Of a stretch of 64,000 nt of DNA, positions 9,479-17,875 are shown piece after piece. The stretch covers positions 124,001 to 188,000 of the forward strand of contig NZ_JAKEDS010000003.1 of assembly GCF_021462415.1 (NCBI RefSeq), written 5' to 3'. The notes beneath the pieces are model-generated. The model did no database searches. It was not told the origin of the DNA and saw only the letters and a program-made list of their open reading frames with translations. This DNA comes from Rhodohalobacter sp. 614A (GTDB lineage: Bacteria > Bacteroidota > Rhodothermia > Balneolales > Balneolaceae). The translations under genes were made by a program, and so were the position numbers. Position 1 is the first letter of the stretch, and each line of letters begins with the position of its first letter.

Positions 9479-10095
9479 CTCTTCTGAATATTTAATTCCC
9501 GTTAAATGGAATTGCTCTCTTTTCTGCAACTCCTGAATAGTATTGGCTTTGAGATTAATAAATACAGATTCAGAAAACAAATCAGGCCAACTTCAGTCAC
9601 TTTTATCACAAACGAACCTCTCTCCAGTCATCCCCGGTCTCCGTTTTAATCATAACCTTGTTAGCACCATAACTCCTCCGTGATTTTACGGAGCAAACAC
9701 GGAGTATATACAGAGTTTTATCGGAGTTTAGATAAGGATGGTACAAGGAATTTGGATGCAAATCTCAAAGTTCAATGATTGATTTGATATACGGATGTAC
9801 TGTCTGATTTTTTAAATCTTAAATCTAAGTTCGAATATCTCCAATCGCATATCATCCTTGATCGAGCGGGCTTTTAACTCCGTGGCTACCTCGGTTCAAC
9901 ACATGAAGATAAAAAGCGACGCTTTTTAAATATTACCGGACATTTATTTCCGGCTATATGTCGTGTAATATCCTCGGTAACACATCTCATTTGCTAATAA
10001 AAGCAAAATAAAATATTCTACGACATATGAAGCGGCAAGTGACTTGTCGTGGAATTATATGTTAGGCATTTTTCCGAAAATGAAATCAATTCAAA
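9479..10095. other. Gene-poor left flank of the cassette array
   Basis: About 617 bases without a convincing gene. The left part is AT-rich with direct TCCG/CGGA repeats around 9680-9730. A short perfect hairpin (AAAAAGC/GCTTTTT, 9911-9927) resembles a small terminator. To its right lies the palindrome-rich boundary element described separately. No integron integrase fits here. Confidence 0.6.
9956..10067 (+). repeat. Palindromic left-boundary element ending in a GTTAGGC core box
   Basis: A near-perfect 16-base inverted repeat (9956-9971 and 10013-10028, two mismatches) encloses 41 bases. It is followed at once by an imperfect palindrome (10032-10050) and then by GTTAGGC at 10061-10067, a perfect match to the integron core consensus GTTRRRY. 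A matching RYYYAAC box on the left is not clear. It could be the first attC of the array, an attI-like site or a chimera of both. Confidence 0.45.
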
Positions 10096-10932
10096 ATGAG
10101 TGAAGAAGAAATTCATTTATCAAGTTTAGAAGAGTCTCAAAAAATATTGAAGGATAAATTCAGAAATGTTGCCAACAAGTTTCACAAAGAAGTGCTTTTC
10201 CCAGAAATTCCTGTAGAGAATTTAACTGAAAAGGAAATCGAGCAGTACGAAAATAAACAGGAAATATTATTTGAACTCCGGGACGCCTTTTTCTATCGAC
10301 AAGATTCATTAATATTTCACTTCAATCTATTGAATGAGATCCAGGATAACACCAAGAGTAAATTTAATCTTGATCTTAGTTCTAGAGGAAAGGACTCCTT
10401 GTTAAAAGCTTCAGCATTTCAACAAGAATTTATTTTCGACGACATTTTATTCAATACAATGTCTCTTTTTGATTACTTCGGAAATTTTGTCGGCTATATC
10501 TTCTTCGGGGAAGAAGGGAAAAAATATAGATGGAAAAGACTTCTAAACCATTGCAAAAAACCCAAAAAGGAAGAGATTGGTAAAGAGAGAAAACGATTGA
10601 TTAACTCAAAAATTCGATCCCAACTGCAAGAGAACCATATTTATTGGGTACAACATTTGAATTCACATAGATCTGAAATAATTCATTATAAGGTTGATGA
10701 GATAAATGGGGAGCTTAGTTACTCTATTCCAATTCAGGGTAAATCTTTACCAAAAGAGGATTCTCAAATTAAAGTATTTGTTCCAGAGGACTTTGCCCAA
10801 AAATTCAATCTCGGGGATACAGAAGAGTTATCTTTAATACAAGCTACTGCTTGGTTAATGTCTAAAAGTTCAAAAATAATTGTCAGTATGTTAGAAGCAC
10901 TTGAAGAAGACATTGCTAATTTTGAGTTATAA
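10096..10932 (+). CDS. HEPN-like protein of unknown role, first cassette gene
   Basis: This 278-residue, helix-rich, Lys/Glu-rich protein has no signal peptide. Near residue 197 it has SHRSEIIHYK, where Arg and His are spaced as Rx4H, the arrangement used by HEPN-fold RNases and HEPN nucleotide-binding proteins. The rest fits an all-alpha HEPN (Cthe_2314-like) domain, but this is recall and not a search. It lies between the boundary element and the attC site at 10938, so it is the first cassette cargo. The next cassette is a restriction system, so a defence role is possible but unproven. Confidence 0.5.
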   Translation: MSEEEIHLSSLEESQKILKDKFRNVANKFHKEVLFPEIPVENLTEKEIEQYENKQEILFELRDAFFYRQDSLIFHFNLLNEIQDNTKSKFNLDLSSRGKDSLLKASAFQQEFIFDDILFNTMSLFDYFGNFVGYIFFGEEGKKYRWKRLLNHCKKPKKEEIGKERKRLINSKIRSQLQENHIYWVQHLNSHRSEIIHYKVDEINGELSYSIPIQGKSLPKEDSQIKVFVPEDFAQKFNLGDTEELSLIQATAWLMSKSSKIIVSMLEALEEDIANFEL

Positions 10933-10937
10933 AAAAT

Positions 10938-11064
10938 GCCTAACCCGCGCATTAAGCGGACACGCCTCGCCAGGGCTTGCCACTTTCTGGCTTTTTAACT
11001 CATCGTTCATTATTTATCAACTCAACATTCATGCGCGTGCAGCTTATGCGCAATGTCGTTATGC
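10938..11064 (+). repeat. attC-like site, family A (127 bp)
   Basis: The left box GCCTAAC (10938-10944) fits RYYYAAC exactly. The right box GTTATGC (11058-11064) fits GTTRRRY except at one position. The arms pair imperfectly (GCGCATTAAGC with GCTTATGCGC), as in attC folding. The central segment (TTTCTGGCTTTTTAACTC) recurs almost unchanged in the sites at 24214 and 36251. Confidence 0.85.
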
Positions 11065-11089
11065 CACAATAAGCACTTCTCAATTAGAA

Positions 11090-11872
11090 TTAGTACGAAT
11101 CAAGTTTTTTGGCAGCAATTTCTTTAAATTTTTTATCCAATCTCTCTTTGAATTCTTTCCCAACTTCGTCGAATGTATCAAGTAGTTCTTTAAAAGTATT
11201 TTTGCCACCAATGAAATCCCAATATTCATCACCTACTAAAAAATCATTCGGTTGATCCATCATACCTACTTCTGTAAACCTTGAGTATGATTCAGGATAG
11301 TAAGGGTTATAAGGAAATGCTAAAAATACATTAACAAGTTTTCTGCGTCTTGCAACCCATTCTAAAAGCTTAGTTTTACTTTTTTCAAAAACATCTATGT
11401 TCGGTTTAACTGTCTTAATTTCAAAATAATATTCTTCACCATTTCTCTTCATGTAAAAATCTGCGATGGCGCCAGACTTTTGAAATTCACCCTTTTTAAA
11501 ATCAGCAGCCAAAACTTCTTTAATCTCCTTTTCAATGTCAGCTTTTCTTTCATTATTGCGAAGTTTAGCTATTATGTTTGAAATTGTTGATTTCTGAGCT
11601 TTAGAAATAGCACCACCAACCCCATAATTCCTAAAACATTCTTCTGCAGTTTCAGAGGCAATGATCACTGAAACATCTTCATAAATTGACATTCCGAGTG
11701 TAGTAGCCATAGAATGTATAAATGAATATGCTGCTATTTTTTCATTATCCTGAATCATTCGGGCAAGAAATGGCATCGAAGTTGTCTCACGTCCGTAAGA
11801 TTTTAACTTCTTTTCAATTTTACTCGAAAGCAGTTTCTTTATTTCGTCTTTTTGATTCTTTGTTAATGCCAT
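11090..11872 (-). CDS. Type II restriction endonuclease, TdeIII-like
   Basis: This 260-residue protein has a PD-(D/E)XK-type nuclease core near residues 135-160 (GAIADFYMKRNGEEYYFEIKTVK), with the Asp and the E-x-K in the expected order. The N-terminus (KLKSYGRETTSMPFLARMIQDN...YSFIHSMATTLGMSIYE) resembles what I recall of TdeIII-family enzymes; that family call is not verified. It is the last gene of a leftward four-gene restriction-modification cassette, and its ATG overlaps the stop of the upstream gene (TAATG). It would cut unmethylated foreign DNA. Confidence 0.75.
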   Translation of the reverse strand: MALTKNQKDEIKKLLSSKIEKKLKSYGRETTSMPFLARMIQDNEKIAAYSFIHSMATTLGMSIYEDVSVIIASETAEECFRNYGVGGAISKAQKSTISNIIAKLRNNERKADIEKEIKEVLAADFKKGEFQKSGAIADFYMKRNGEEYYFEIKTVKPNIDVFEKSKTKLLEWVARRRKLVNVFLAFPYNPYYPESYSRFTEVGMMDQPNDFLVGDEYWDFIGGKNTFKELLDTFDEVGKEFKERLDKKFKEIAAKKLDSY

Positions 11873-13011
11873 TAGTCCTCAACGTTTTCTATTCCATCAA
11901 TTTCTGGTATTTGTGCAAAAAATTCATTCGAGTGATTTTCAAAAATTGACCTTGGGTTGCCATAATATTGATAAGTATCATCTTTCACACAACTTGCATG
12001 ATAATGCCGATATTTTTTGTCTTCTAAATCTTTCCCATTAAAACCAGTTCCCTCAACCTTCCCATAGTAATTAGAAAATTTACAGTCCCCGTCATCAAAA
12101 TGTGGACAGCCATTACAACTAAACCTGCCATTTTCATCTAATTCTTCATTCAATCTTCCCGATGAATATGCCTCAATTACAGGATCACAGTACAATATAT
12201 TTTCCCCACATTTGGGGCATCTATTATGCATATTATTTTTGAGATCAACTGCAAAAGTGGGTATTGAGGTATGAATTGAAAATTCTCGGCTTTGCCCTTC
12301 TTTCTCATACCCCACTTCAATACCATAAATTTCTTTATTTGTCTTTAATAACAAAAAATCAGGTGGGGCAAGTGAAGTGGAGCCTTTGAAAACTCTTTGG
12401 GTTAATAGTAAGGGAATTATATATCCTTTATTTAATCTCAATAATTCAGCATAAACTATTAATTCTTTTGGATTACCTAATGTCTTGGGAAGTAATGAGT
12501 CAATAAAATGATCTATCCGCTTTGTCCACTCGTCAGTCCAGATGACTACATCACTTTCTTTTAAGTTCTCTGCTACTTTATTATCACCTTCTCTTTCATA
12601 TAGAATTTCATCTTCAAACTCATTTTCTAATGCTTCCAACACTTTTTTCCTCATGTCGGGGTCTACTGTAATAGTATCTAATATTAAGAGCTTATTAACA
12701 CTATACATTAATAATTTAATAAAGCTGGAAAATGCTTTTTTTGAATTCGATGCATAATAATATGCTCTTCCTGTAAATATGTATTGAATAACATCCCCTA
12801 AAATCATTTGACGAGCCATCTTCGAATTTCCACGGGTCTGCTTACCACCTGCATATAGCTCAAGTGATATTTTTTTATAAATAGGTTCAAACTCTTTGGA
12901 GGTTAGAATTTCTTCAATTCTACCGTATTCCTCGTGAAATTCTAGAAAAGTATTATCTAAACAATCGAGATGCTGGACTGATTTGCTTAATCTATCTAAT
13001 AAATATTTCAA
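11872..13011 (-). CDS. Restriction-cassette protein with Cys clusters, possible nuclease
   Basis: I do not recognise this 379-residue protein. Residues about 215-235 (PPDFLLLKTNKEIYGIEVGYEKEG) look like a PD-(D/E)XK core, with Asp then Glu-Val in place of E-x-K. A zinc-ribbon-like set of cysteines follows (CPKCGE...C, then FSCNGCPHFDDGDC and a further Cys near 340). It lies between the methyltransferase (3-base gap) and the endonuclease (1-base overlap), so it is part of the restriction system. It may be a second nuclease subunit, a specificity factor or a modification-dependent partner. Confidence 0.6.
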   Translation of the reverse strand: MKYLLDRLSKSVQHLDCLDNTFLEFHEEYGRIEEILTSKEFEPIYKKISLELYAGGKQTRGNSKMARQMILGDVIQYIFTGRAYYYASNSKKAFSSFIKLLMYSVNKLLILDTITVDPDMRKKVLEALENEFEDEILYEREGDNKVAENLKESDVVIWTDEWTKRIDHFIDSLLPKTLGNPKELIVYAELLRLNKGYIIPLLLTQRVFKGSTSLAPPDFLLLKTNKEIYGIEVGYEKEGQSREFSIHTSIPTFAVDLKNNMHNRCPKCGENILYCDPVIEAYSSGRLNEELDENGRFSCNGCPHFDDGDCKFSNYYGKVEGTGFNGKDLEDKKYRHYHASCVKDDTYQYYGNPRSIFENHSNEFFAQIPEIDGIENVED

Positions 13012-13014
13012 TAA

Positions 13015-14592
13015 TTAAAGTGGCTTTAAATGAAATATAATTTCTGCATATGCTGATCGATTTTTTTCAACCCGATTCAAAACTGGTCTTTTGTATTGAT
13101 TGACAATCTTCATTCCAGATTTTTCAGCGATCTTAGGATAAAGATTGTTCTTGTCATTTGCCACCAAGAATATATCATAGTCCTCTTTTAGGTATTTCTT
13201 ACTATTATTTAAAACAGCTACTATCCCTTCTACATAGGAATCTCTTGCTTCCTGCCCCTTCCCTTTATACAGAGGACCAATTTCCAATTCATCTTTTCTT
13301 TCAAATCCAAAAAGATCGTAAGCATATGCGTGCTGTTCATGATAATCTATCAATCCGACATAAGGCGGACTTGAAAATATTCCATCAATTTTTTTCTCTC
13401 TTACAATTTCAGCTAAATTTGGATTTTTCTCTTCCAGAGAAGTAATTAAATTTATTGTCCTACTATCACCGGTTAAACATCTTTGCAATGTATCCGTTCT
13501 AAATTCATCAAATTTAGATAGCCGCTTTACAGTATCTTTAGAATATCTTTTCCACCAACTCAAAATTGAAAATAGTGGTTTACATATCTTTTTATGTTTT
13601 CTACAATAGTATGTAGTTAGCTGTGGCTCCTTAAGAGTACCCAAGTCTGAATGAGTTGTAGCTCTACATGACCGAATTGTACGGCTAAGTACAACACTAA
13701 GTATTTTTTTAGTTCTTAGATTTTCAATCTTTTTTAATTGTTCAAATACAAATTCAATCTCATCTCTTACAACTTGAAGGTACCACTTATCAAGAAATCC
13801 TTGGTCATCCTTTTGTAAAAGTTGAATACCATATTCTTCAATAAGTTTATTGTAGTCTGATAAAAACTGTTTCTCCTTTTCCTTGCCGTATTTCTTTTCA
13901 TTAATATCGCCATTTCTTGCTTTTCTCTTGAATTCAGGAGAAGGGAAATATTGATCGTTAAAATCTTTGAGCTCATCAAGAAGCTTATTTTCAAATTCAA
14001 TATTATTTCTGTCTGATAAGAACTTTTTTAATTCACGAGTAATTTTGTCAGCTGTTTTTTTGACATCAATCAGATCATAATTATTAATCTTTGAATTACT
14101 GATAAGAGCATTAAATGAAGAGACATCAATTCCTACAGCGTGCATTCCTAATTCGTTTGCCTGAACCAAAGTCGTACCTGAGCCACAGAAAGGATCTAAA
14201 ATTACATCACCAGGATTAAAAAAGACTTCCTGCTTGAAATTATCTGTATGGTCATCTAAAAAATACTCCACAAGTTGTGGTATAAATTTTCCCTTGTACG
14301 GATGCAGGCGGTGAACATGTTTTGTTGTTTCAGATTCTTTGTATTCCGAAAACGATAATGCCCAGTTTAAGTCGTTTCCTAATTTTTTCTTCCACTCTTT
14401 TTCTTTAAGGTCACCACTGTTTTTATAGTATTTTTTTAAAGCTTCTTTTGAAACTAAAGTATTCCCATTATCTCCAACTTTTGGGACGCGTCCATATTGG
14501 ATTAAGTATGAAATATTTGATGGAGTAACATCTTTTTCCAGAAAGTTGGAAGCCCATTTGCTTGCTTCTTTGATAGTGAACAGTTCTGACAT
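13015..14592 (-). CDS. Type II DNA methyltransferase, probably N4-cytosine
   Basis: This 525-residue enzyme has an N-terminal helix-turn-helix-like segment (TIKEASKWASNFLEKDVTPSNISYLIQYGRVP, 6-37). The AdoMet-binding motif I is DPFCGSGTT (133-141) and the catalytic motif IV is SPPY (408-411). SPPY is more typical of N4-cytosine methylation. The order motif I then motif IV, with a long insert between, suggests the alpha arrangement. It protects host DNA from the endonuclease two genes downstream. It starts 4 bases after the controller gene ends. Confidence 0.88.
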   Translation of the reverse strand: MSELFTIKEASKWASNFLEKDVTPSNISYLIQYGRVPKVGDNGNTLVSKEALKKYYKNSGDLKEKEWKKKLGNDLNWALSFSEYKESETTKHVHRLHPYKGKFIPQLVEYFLDDHTDNFKQEVFFNPGDVILDPFCGSGTTLVQANELGMHAVGIDVSSFNALISNSKINNYDLIDVKKTADKITRELKKFLSDRNNIEFENKLLDELKDFNDQYFPSPEFKRKARNGDINEKKYGKEKEKQFLSDYNKLIEEYGIQLLQKDDQGFLDKWYLQVVRDEIEFVFEQLKKIENLRTKKILSVVLSRTIRSCRATTHSDLGTLKEPQLTTYYCRKHKKICKPLFSILSWWKRYSKDTVKRLSKFDEFRTDTLQRCLTGDSRTINLITSLEEKNPNLAEIVREKKIDGIFSSPPYVGLIDYHEQHAYAYDLFGFERKDELEIGPLYKGKGQEARDSYVEGIVAVLNNSKKYLKEDYDIFLVANDKNNLYPKIAEKSGMKIVNQYKRPVLNRVEKNRSAYAEIIFHLKPL

Positions 14593-14596
14593 AGTT

Positions 14597-14929
14597 TTAA
14601 AATTTTATATTTCCTTGTTTAACATTTTTGCTCTTCATGTAATCGATTTTTTTTTCAGCTACTTTTAATACTTCATCCGTGTTTTCTTCTTCAAGCAACT
14701 CATTTGCCACCTTGTCGCTCAAAAAAGAAACCATTAATTCATCCGCATCAATATCAAAAAGATCTGCTAGTTGCAGCACCATAACTTTATTTGCAGACCT
14801 TTCATTTCGCTCTATTTTGCTTAATGTTGATGGATCAATATCAAGCACAGCCGCCACTTTCCTTAGAGGTAAATTTCTCTCTTTTCTTTCTGCTCTAATA
14901 ACTGCACCGAATGTTGACTTAGAATTCAT
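14597..14929 (-). CDS. XRE-family controller protein of the restriction system
   Basis: This 110-residue protein has one HTH_3 domain near the N-terminus (FGAVIRAERKERNLPLRKVAAVLDIDPSTLSKIERNERSA, 7-47) and a short helical tail. It is the first gene of the leftward cassette, directly before the methyltransferase. That is the position and size of C proteins, which delay endonuclease expression until methylation is complete. Its operator would lie in 14930-15030, but I could not define a clear C-box. Confidence 0.8.
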   Translation of the reverse strand: MNSKSTFGAVIRAERKERNLPLRKVAAVLDIDPSTLSKIERNERSANKVMVLQLADLFDIDADELMVSFLSDKVANELLEEENTDEVLKVAEKKIDYMKSKNVKQGNIKF

Positions 14930-15030
14930 GACAAAATTTTCTGGACAATTTTTGTCAAAATTAATGTTGAGAGATGTTAATTCAAAATAAAGTTTAACTA
15001 AATTTTTAAGCAGTCATCCAAGAGCTTGTG

Positions 15031-15162
15031 GCATAACCAGCGTTTCAACTCGGACTTGGCCAGAGTTTGCCTATTCAAAATTTCTTGACTTATAGAAATC
15101 CTGAGTTTTAATTACATTCCTAATTCAAAAGGCCAAGCCGGTTAAACGCCAAACCGTTATTT
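15031..15162 (+). repeat. attC-like site, family B (132 bp)
   Basis: The left box is GCATAAC (15031-15037) and the right box GTTATTT (15156-15162). The arms are strongly complementary: GCGTTTCAACTCGGACTTGGCC pairs with GGCCAAGCCGGTTAAACGC near 15131-15149. The loop segment (AGTTTTAATTACATT) recurs in the site at 29771. It closes the restriction-modification cassette, whose genes run against the attC orientation. Confidence 0.85.
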
Positions 15163-15243
15163 GTCTAAAATGAATCACTTATCAAGAATTCGCTCATTGA
15201 TGATTTATGCCTAATCTTTTCTTCAATATCTGTATTTTCTGAC

Positions 15244-15759
15244 ATGAGTAAAAAAGAGATAGACATTGAAATTGACCGGTTAACCAACTCTATCGAAAAT
15301 AGTGTCACGGGTGAAGTTTTTGATACGAAGGTTGTTCGATTTGGAAAAGCAGACAGGAAAGATATCGAGCCGGCAGAATGGTTTTTTGATTGGGAATCTG
15401 AACTGGATTTGAAGAATAGAGAAGTTTATAAATTGACTACGGTTAACAATCCCAAAATTATTCATGGGTTGTTGTGCCTGGAAGACAAGAGTGATCATAT
15501 TTTTATTCACCTTGTTGAAAGTGCGAATTTCAATAAAGGCACCAACAAAATGTATCTGGGTGTGGCCGGAAATCTGTTTGCCTTTGCTTGCAAATTGTCG
15601 TTTGAGAAAGGATACGAGGGGTATGTTGCCTTTGACTCAAAGTCTGCGTTAATTGAACACTACAAGAAAAAGCTTGGCGCAACGCATTTTAAAGGACAAC
15701 GAATGTACATTGAAACCGTTAATGCATTGAAGCTTTTAAAAAAATATTTTCAGGATTAA
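15244..15759 (+). CDS. GNAT-like acyltransferase, cassette gene
   Basis: This 171-residue protein has no signal. The core (GLLCLEDKSDHIFIHLVESANFNKG...YLGVAGNLFAFACKLSFEKGYEGYVAFDSKSALIEHYKKKLGA) follows a GNAT pattern. It has a beta-bulge strand, a helix where the acetyl-CoA pyrophosphate loop should be, and the final LIEHYKKKLGA strand-helix typical of acetyltransferases. The canonical Q/RxxGxG/A loop is weak. It is followed 4 bases later by a 58-residue protein, which suggests a two-gene unit. Substrate unknown. Confidence 0.6.
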   Translation: MSKKEIDIEIDRLTNSIENSVTGEVFDTKVVRFGKADRKDIEPAEWFFDWESELDLKNREVYKLTTVNNPKIIHGLLCLEDKSDHIFIHLVESANFNKGTNKMYLGVAGNLFAFACKLSFEKGYEGYVAFDSKSALIEHYKKKLGATHFKGQRMYIETVNALKLLKKYFQD

Positions 15760-15763
15760 AACC

Positions 15764-15940
15764 ATGGCTATAGTTAAAGAACCCAAAGGAGTCGATTTCG
15801 TTGTTAAGTCAGAGCTCTGGACTGATGAGGAGTTGAAGGAGTTCAGGAAGCTGATGGAAAAGCAGAAATCAGATCTCGGTGAAAAAAAGCGAACGAAGAT
15901 AAAAGAGAATTATAAAAAGGTTTCCAGGCAACCGGCGTAG
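15764..15940 (+). CDS. Small basic protein paired with the GNAT-like gene
   Basis: A 58-residue ORF (MAIVKEPKGVDFVVKSELWTDEELKEFRKL..., ending SRQPA) starts 4 bases after the GNAT-like gene, with an AGGA ribosome site inside the end of that gene. It is Lys/Glu-rich and probably helical after residue 18. The tight coupling and sensible composition suggest a real gene. I do not recognise its family. A partner or antitoxin-like role for the acetyltransferase is only a guess. Confidence 0.6.
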   Translation: MAIVKEPKGVDFVVKSELWTDEELKEFRKLMEKQKSDLGEKKRTKIKENYKKVSRQPA

Positions 15941-16042
15941 TCTCCTGCTTTCCTATTGATAGCTGCGCCAAATAGCTGTACATAAAACAATTCAAATATT
16001 TTCATATATATTATCTTCAATCTATAATAACATGCTAAAGCC

Positions 16043-16489
16043 ATGCCTGAAAACAAGGCTGTAAGTAATTCCAATTCAGCAGATCTGAATGGCCGAAACA
16101 AGTACGTAGACTTATTACCTGCTGTCTTGTTTGGCTTTATTCTACTTTGGTTCATGAGTGCACTTATACATCTTGCTGATCCTGATATAAGTGGCATCCA
16201 TGAATTCGCCAAAATCAGTATCCTTTTTTCTGTGACTTTTTGGATGGTATTTGTTTTTGTCTTGCCGGCTTTGATTATAATAGGCGCACAAATAGTCTGG
16301 AAATCAAAAGGATACATAGCAAGTTTGTTATTTGTATCTGTAGGGCTAACAGTACTCCTTGAAATTGCGTCCAAAGGTGCTGTGGGATATAGTGCTCTGC
16401 TAGTACAAAGTGGGATTTTATTGTTGGTGTTTAGTTTCGCTACATATCCTATTCTACAGATACTTAATCATCGAAAATTTTTTAATTGA
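16043..16489 (+). CDS. Small membrane protein, four hydrophobic segments
   Basis: This 148-residue protein has a polar N-terminus (about 22 residues) and then four clear hydrophobic segments, near residues 24-44, 60-80, 95-115 and 120-142. That predicts an integral inner-membrane protein. There are no catalytic motifs, and I do not recognise the family. It shares a cassette interval with the GNAT-like pair, because no attC lies between 15940 and 16043. The attC at 16531 follows its stop by 41 bases. Confidence 0.7.
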   Translation: MPENKAVSNSNSADLNGRNKYVDLLPAVLFGFILLWFMSALIHLADPDISGIHEFAKISILFSVTFWMVFVFVLPALIIIGAQIVWKSKGYIASLLFVSVGLTVLLEIASKGAVGYSALLVQSGILLLVFSFATYPILQILNHRKFFN

Positions 16490-16803
16490 TGCTGTTAAGC
16501 TGGTCTTATGTTTAAAATGAATGGCCAGCAAAATAACAAGCATTTCCTGCTGACCTGCAAACGTTAGTTGATGAACTTTAGAGTTGATCGCCACGCAGCA
16601 GAAATGCCAGGCCGTTATAGGCCGCCATCAATTTTCATAAACCCCAATAATTCGATAAATTCTCTTCAGTGATTATTGCCTTTCTTTTCTTAGACTAGTC
16701 GCTTTTTCTATAAATTTTTTCTGACGCATTTCTTAGTCAAATCTCCCCAATAGCTTTATGCAAACAAAAAACATGAACGATAGTATTATCTCTAAAAAAG
16801 ATT
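16490..16803. other. Intergenic spacer with one attC site
   Basis: These 314 bases hold the family-C attC site at 16531-16620 and then about 180 AT-rich bases before the AAA-family gene. Those probably carry that gene's promoter. No further ORF or RNA gene was seen. Confidence 0.6.
16531..16620 (+). repeat. attC-like site, family C (90 bp)
   Basis: The left box is AAATAAC (16531-16537) and the right box GTTATAG (16614-16620). The left arm GCATTTCCTGCTG pairs with CAGCAGAAATGC (16597-16608). The CAGCAGAAATGCC arm is shared with the sites at 21085 and 21799. A single G bulge in the stem is an attC-like feature. Confidence 0.82.
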
Positions 16804-17367
16804 ATGAATTTAAGAAGACTAAAAAATAACAACCATTTTTTTATACTTACAGGTGGACCAGGAGTCGGTAAAACATCCGTCATTGATTATCTACAAAACA
16901 AAAATATGCGGTGTTTTAAAGAGGTAGCCAGAGGTATCATAAAAATGCAGTTACAAAATGATGGTGAAGCCTTGCCTTGGAGAAATAAAGACCTATATAA
17001 AGACCTTATGCTGGATCTTTCCGTAGAAGATTATATAGAAGCCAACAGGCAAGATAAAGAAATAACATTTTTCGATCGCGGCATTCCCGATACATTGGCA
17101 TACGCTTATCTTGAAAAGCTCCCTATTACAAAAAAATTACGGTTTTATGTTCAAAGGTATCGATATAACACAACAGTCTTTATTTTTCCTCCATGGAAGG
17201 AAATTTATAAAACCGATAATGAACGTAAACAACAATTCGATGAAGTGATAAGGACGCATAAAATAATGATTCAAACCTACCAAAATTGTGGCTATAAAAC
17301 GATCATAATGCCCAAAGAAAGTGTGGAACACCGGGGTGAGTTTATATTGAACTGTCTAAACAATTAA
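16804..17367 (+). CDS. AAA_28-type P-loop NTPase
   Basis: This 187-residue protein has a Walker A loop near the N-terminus (LTGGPGVGKTSVIDYL, 16-31). It has a switch/Walker B-like segment DKEITFFDRGIPDTLAYA (about 84-101) and an Arg-rich lid (YVQRYRYNTTVFIFPPWKEIYKTDNERKQ). It resembles AAA_28 ATPase/kinase-like proteins that phosphorylate small molecules or bind nucleotides. It sits alone in one cassette between attC sites at 16531 and 17383. Substrate unknown. Confidence 0.8.
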   Translation: MNLRRLKNNNHFFILTGGPGVGKTSVIDYLQNKNMRCFKEVARGIIKMQLQNDGEALPWRNKDLYKDLMLDLSVEDYIEANRQDKEITFFDRGIPDTLAYAYLEKLPITKKLRFYVQRYRYNTTVFIFPPWKEIYKTDNERKQQFDEVIRTHKIMIQTYQNCGYKTIIMPKESVEHRGEFILNCLNN

Positions 17368-17382
17368 AGAGTTGGTTGCGCC

Positions 17383-17512
17383 CTATAACCAGCGCATTAA
17401 CGCGGACGCACCTTGTCCTCCCTTGCTCGTTTTGTTTTCTTTACGTCAAATAGTAAACTGGAAATTGAAGTAACAACTGTACGTGCGCCGGTTATGCACC
17501 ATGTCGTCAGGC
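17383..17512 (+). repeat. attC-like site (130 bp)
   Basis: The left box is CTATAAC (17383-17389) and the right box GTCAGGC (17506-17512), which differs from GTTRRRY by T to C. The arms AGCGCATTAACGCGGACGCACC and GTACGTGCGCCGGTTATGCACC (around 17480-17500) are imperfectly complementary. It lies directly after the AAA-family gene. Confidence 0.75.
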
Positions 17513-17593
17513 ACCTTTTCTCCGAGATATTTAATACAATAATTTGTTCTGAATTTAGTACATTAAAAAGAACAATAATTAAAAAATTCACCC

Positions 17594-17875
17594 ATGTCTC
17601 ACATTCGACTTGACCAAGATATTCGGTCACTCTCCGATTTTCGAGCTAATGCTGCATCATATATTGAGCGTGTCAAATCAAAACGCCGACCGCTTATTCT
17701 TACTCAGCATGGCAAAAGTTCTGCCGTATTAATTGATGTAGAAGATTATCAAAAAATGTTGGACAAGATTGAGTTATTGGAAGAATTATCTGCTGCCCGA
17801 AAGGAATTAGATAATGGAGAAGGTATAAGTCATGATGAATTCATAAACGAACTGAGATCACAATATTCATCATGA
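17594..17875 (+). CDS. Phd/YefM-family antitoxin
   Basis: This 93-residue protein has the Phd/YefM N-terminal DNA-binding fold (RSLSDFRANAASYIERVKSKRRPLILTQHGKSSAVLIDVEDYQKML, 11-56). An acidic C-terminal helix follows that would wrap the toxin. It neutralises the ParE-type toxin encoded immediately downstream (ATGA overlap) and probably represses its own promoter. This is the one toxin-antitoxin pair of the array in which both frames are intact. Confidence 0.9.
   Translation: MSHIRLDQDIRSLSDFRANAASYIERVKSKRRPLILTQHGKSSAVLIDVEDYQKMLDKIELLEELSAARKELDNGEGISHDEFINELRSQYSS

Noticed and set aside
9479-9580. Upstream TTG start for the DUF6266 protein
   Set aside because: The family begins at MAKLPDGIFGGFSG, and the 34 extra residues have no family similarity.
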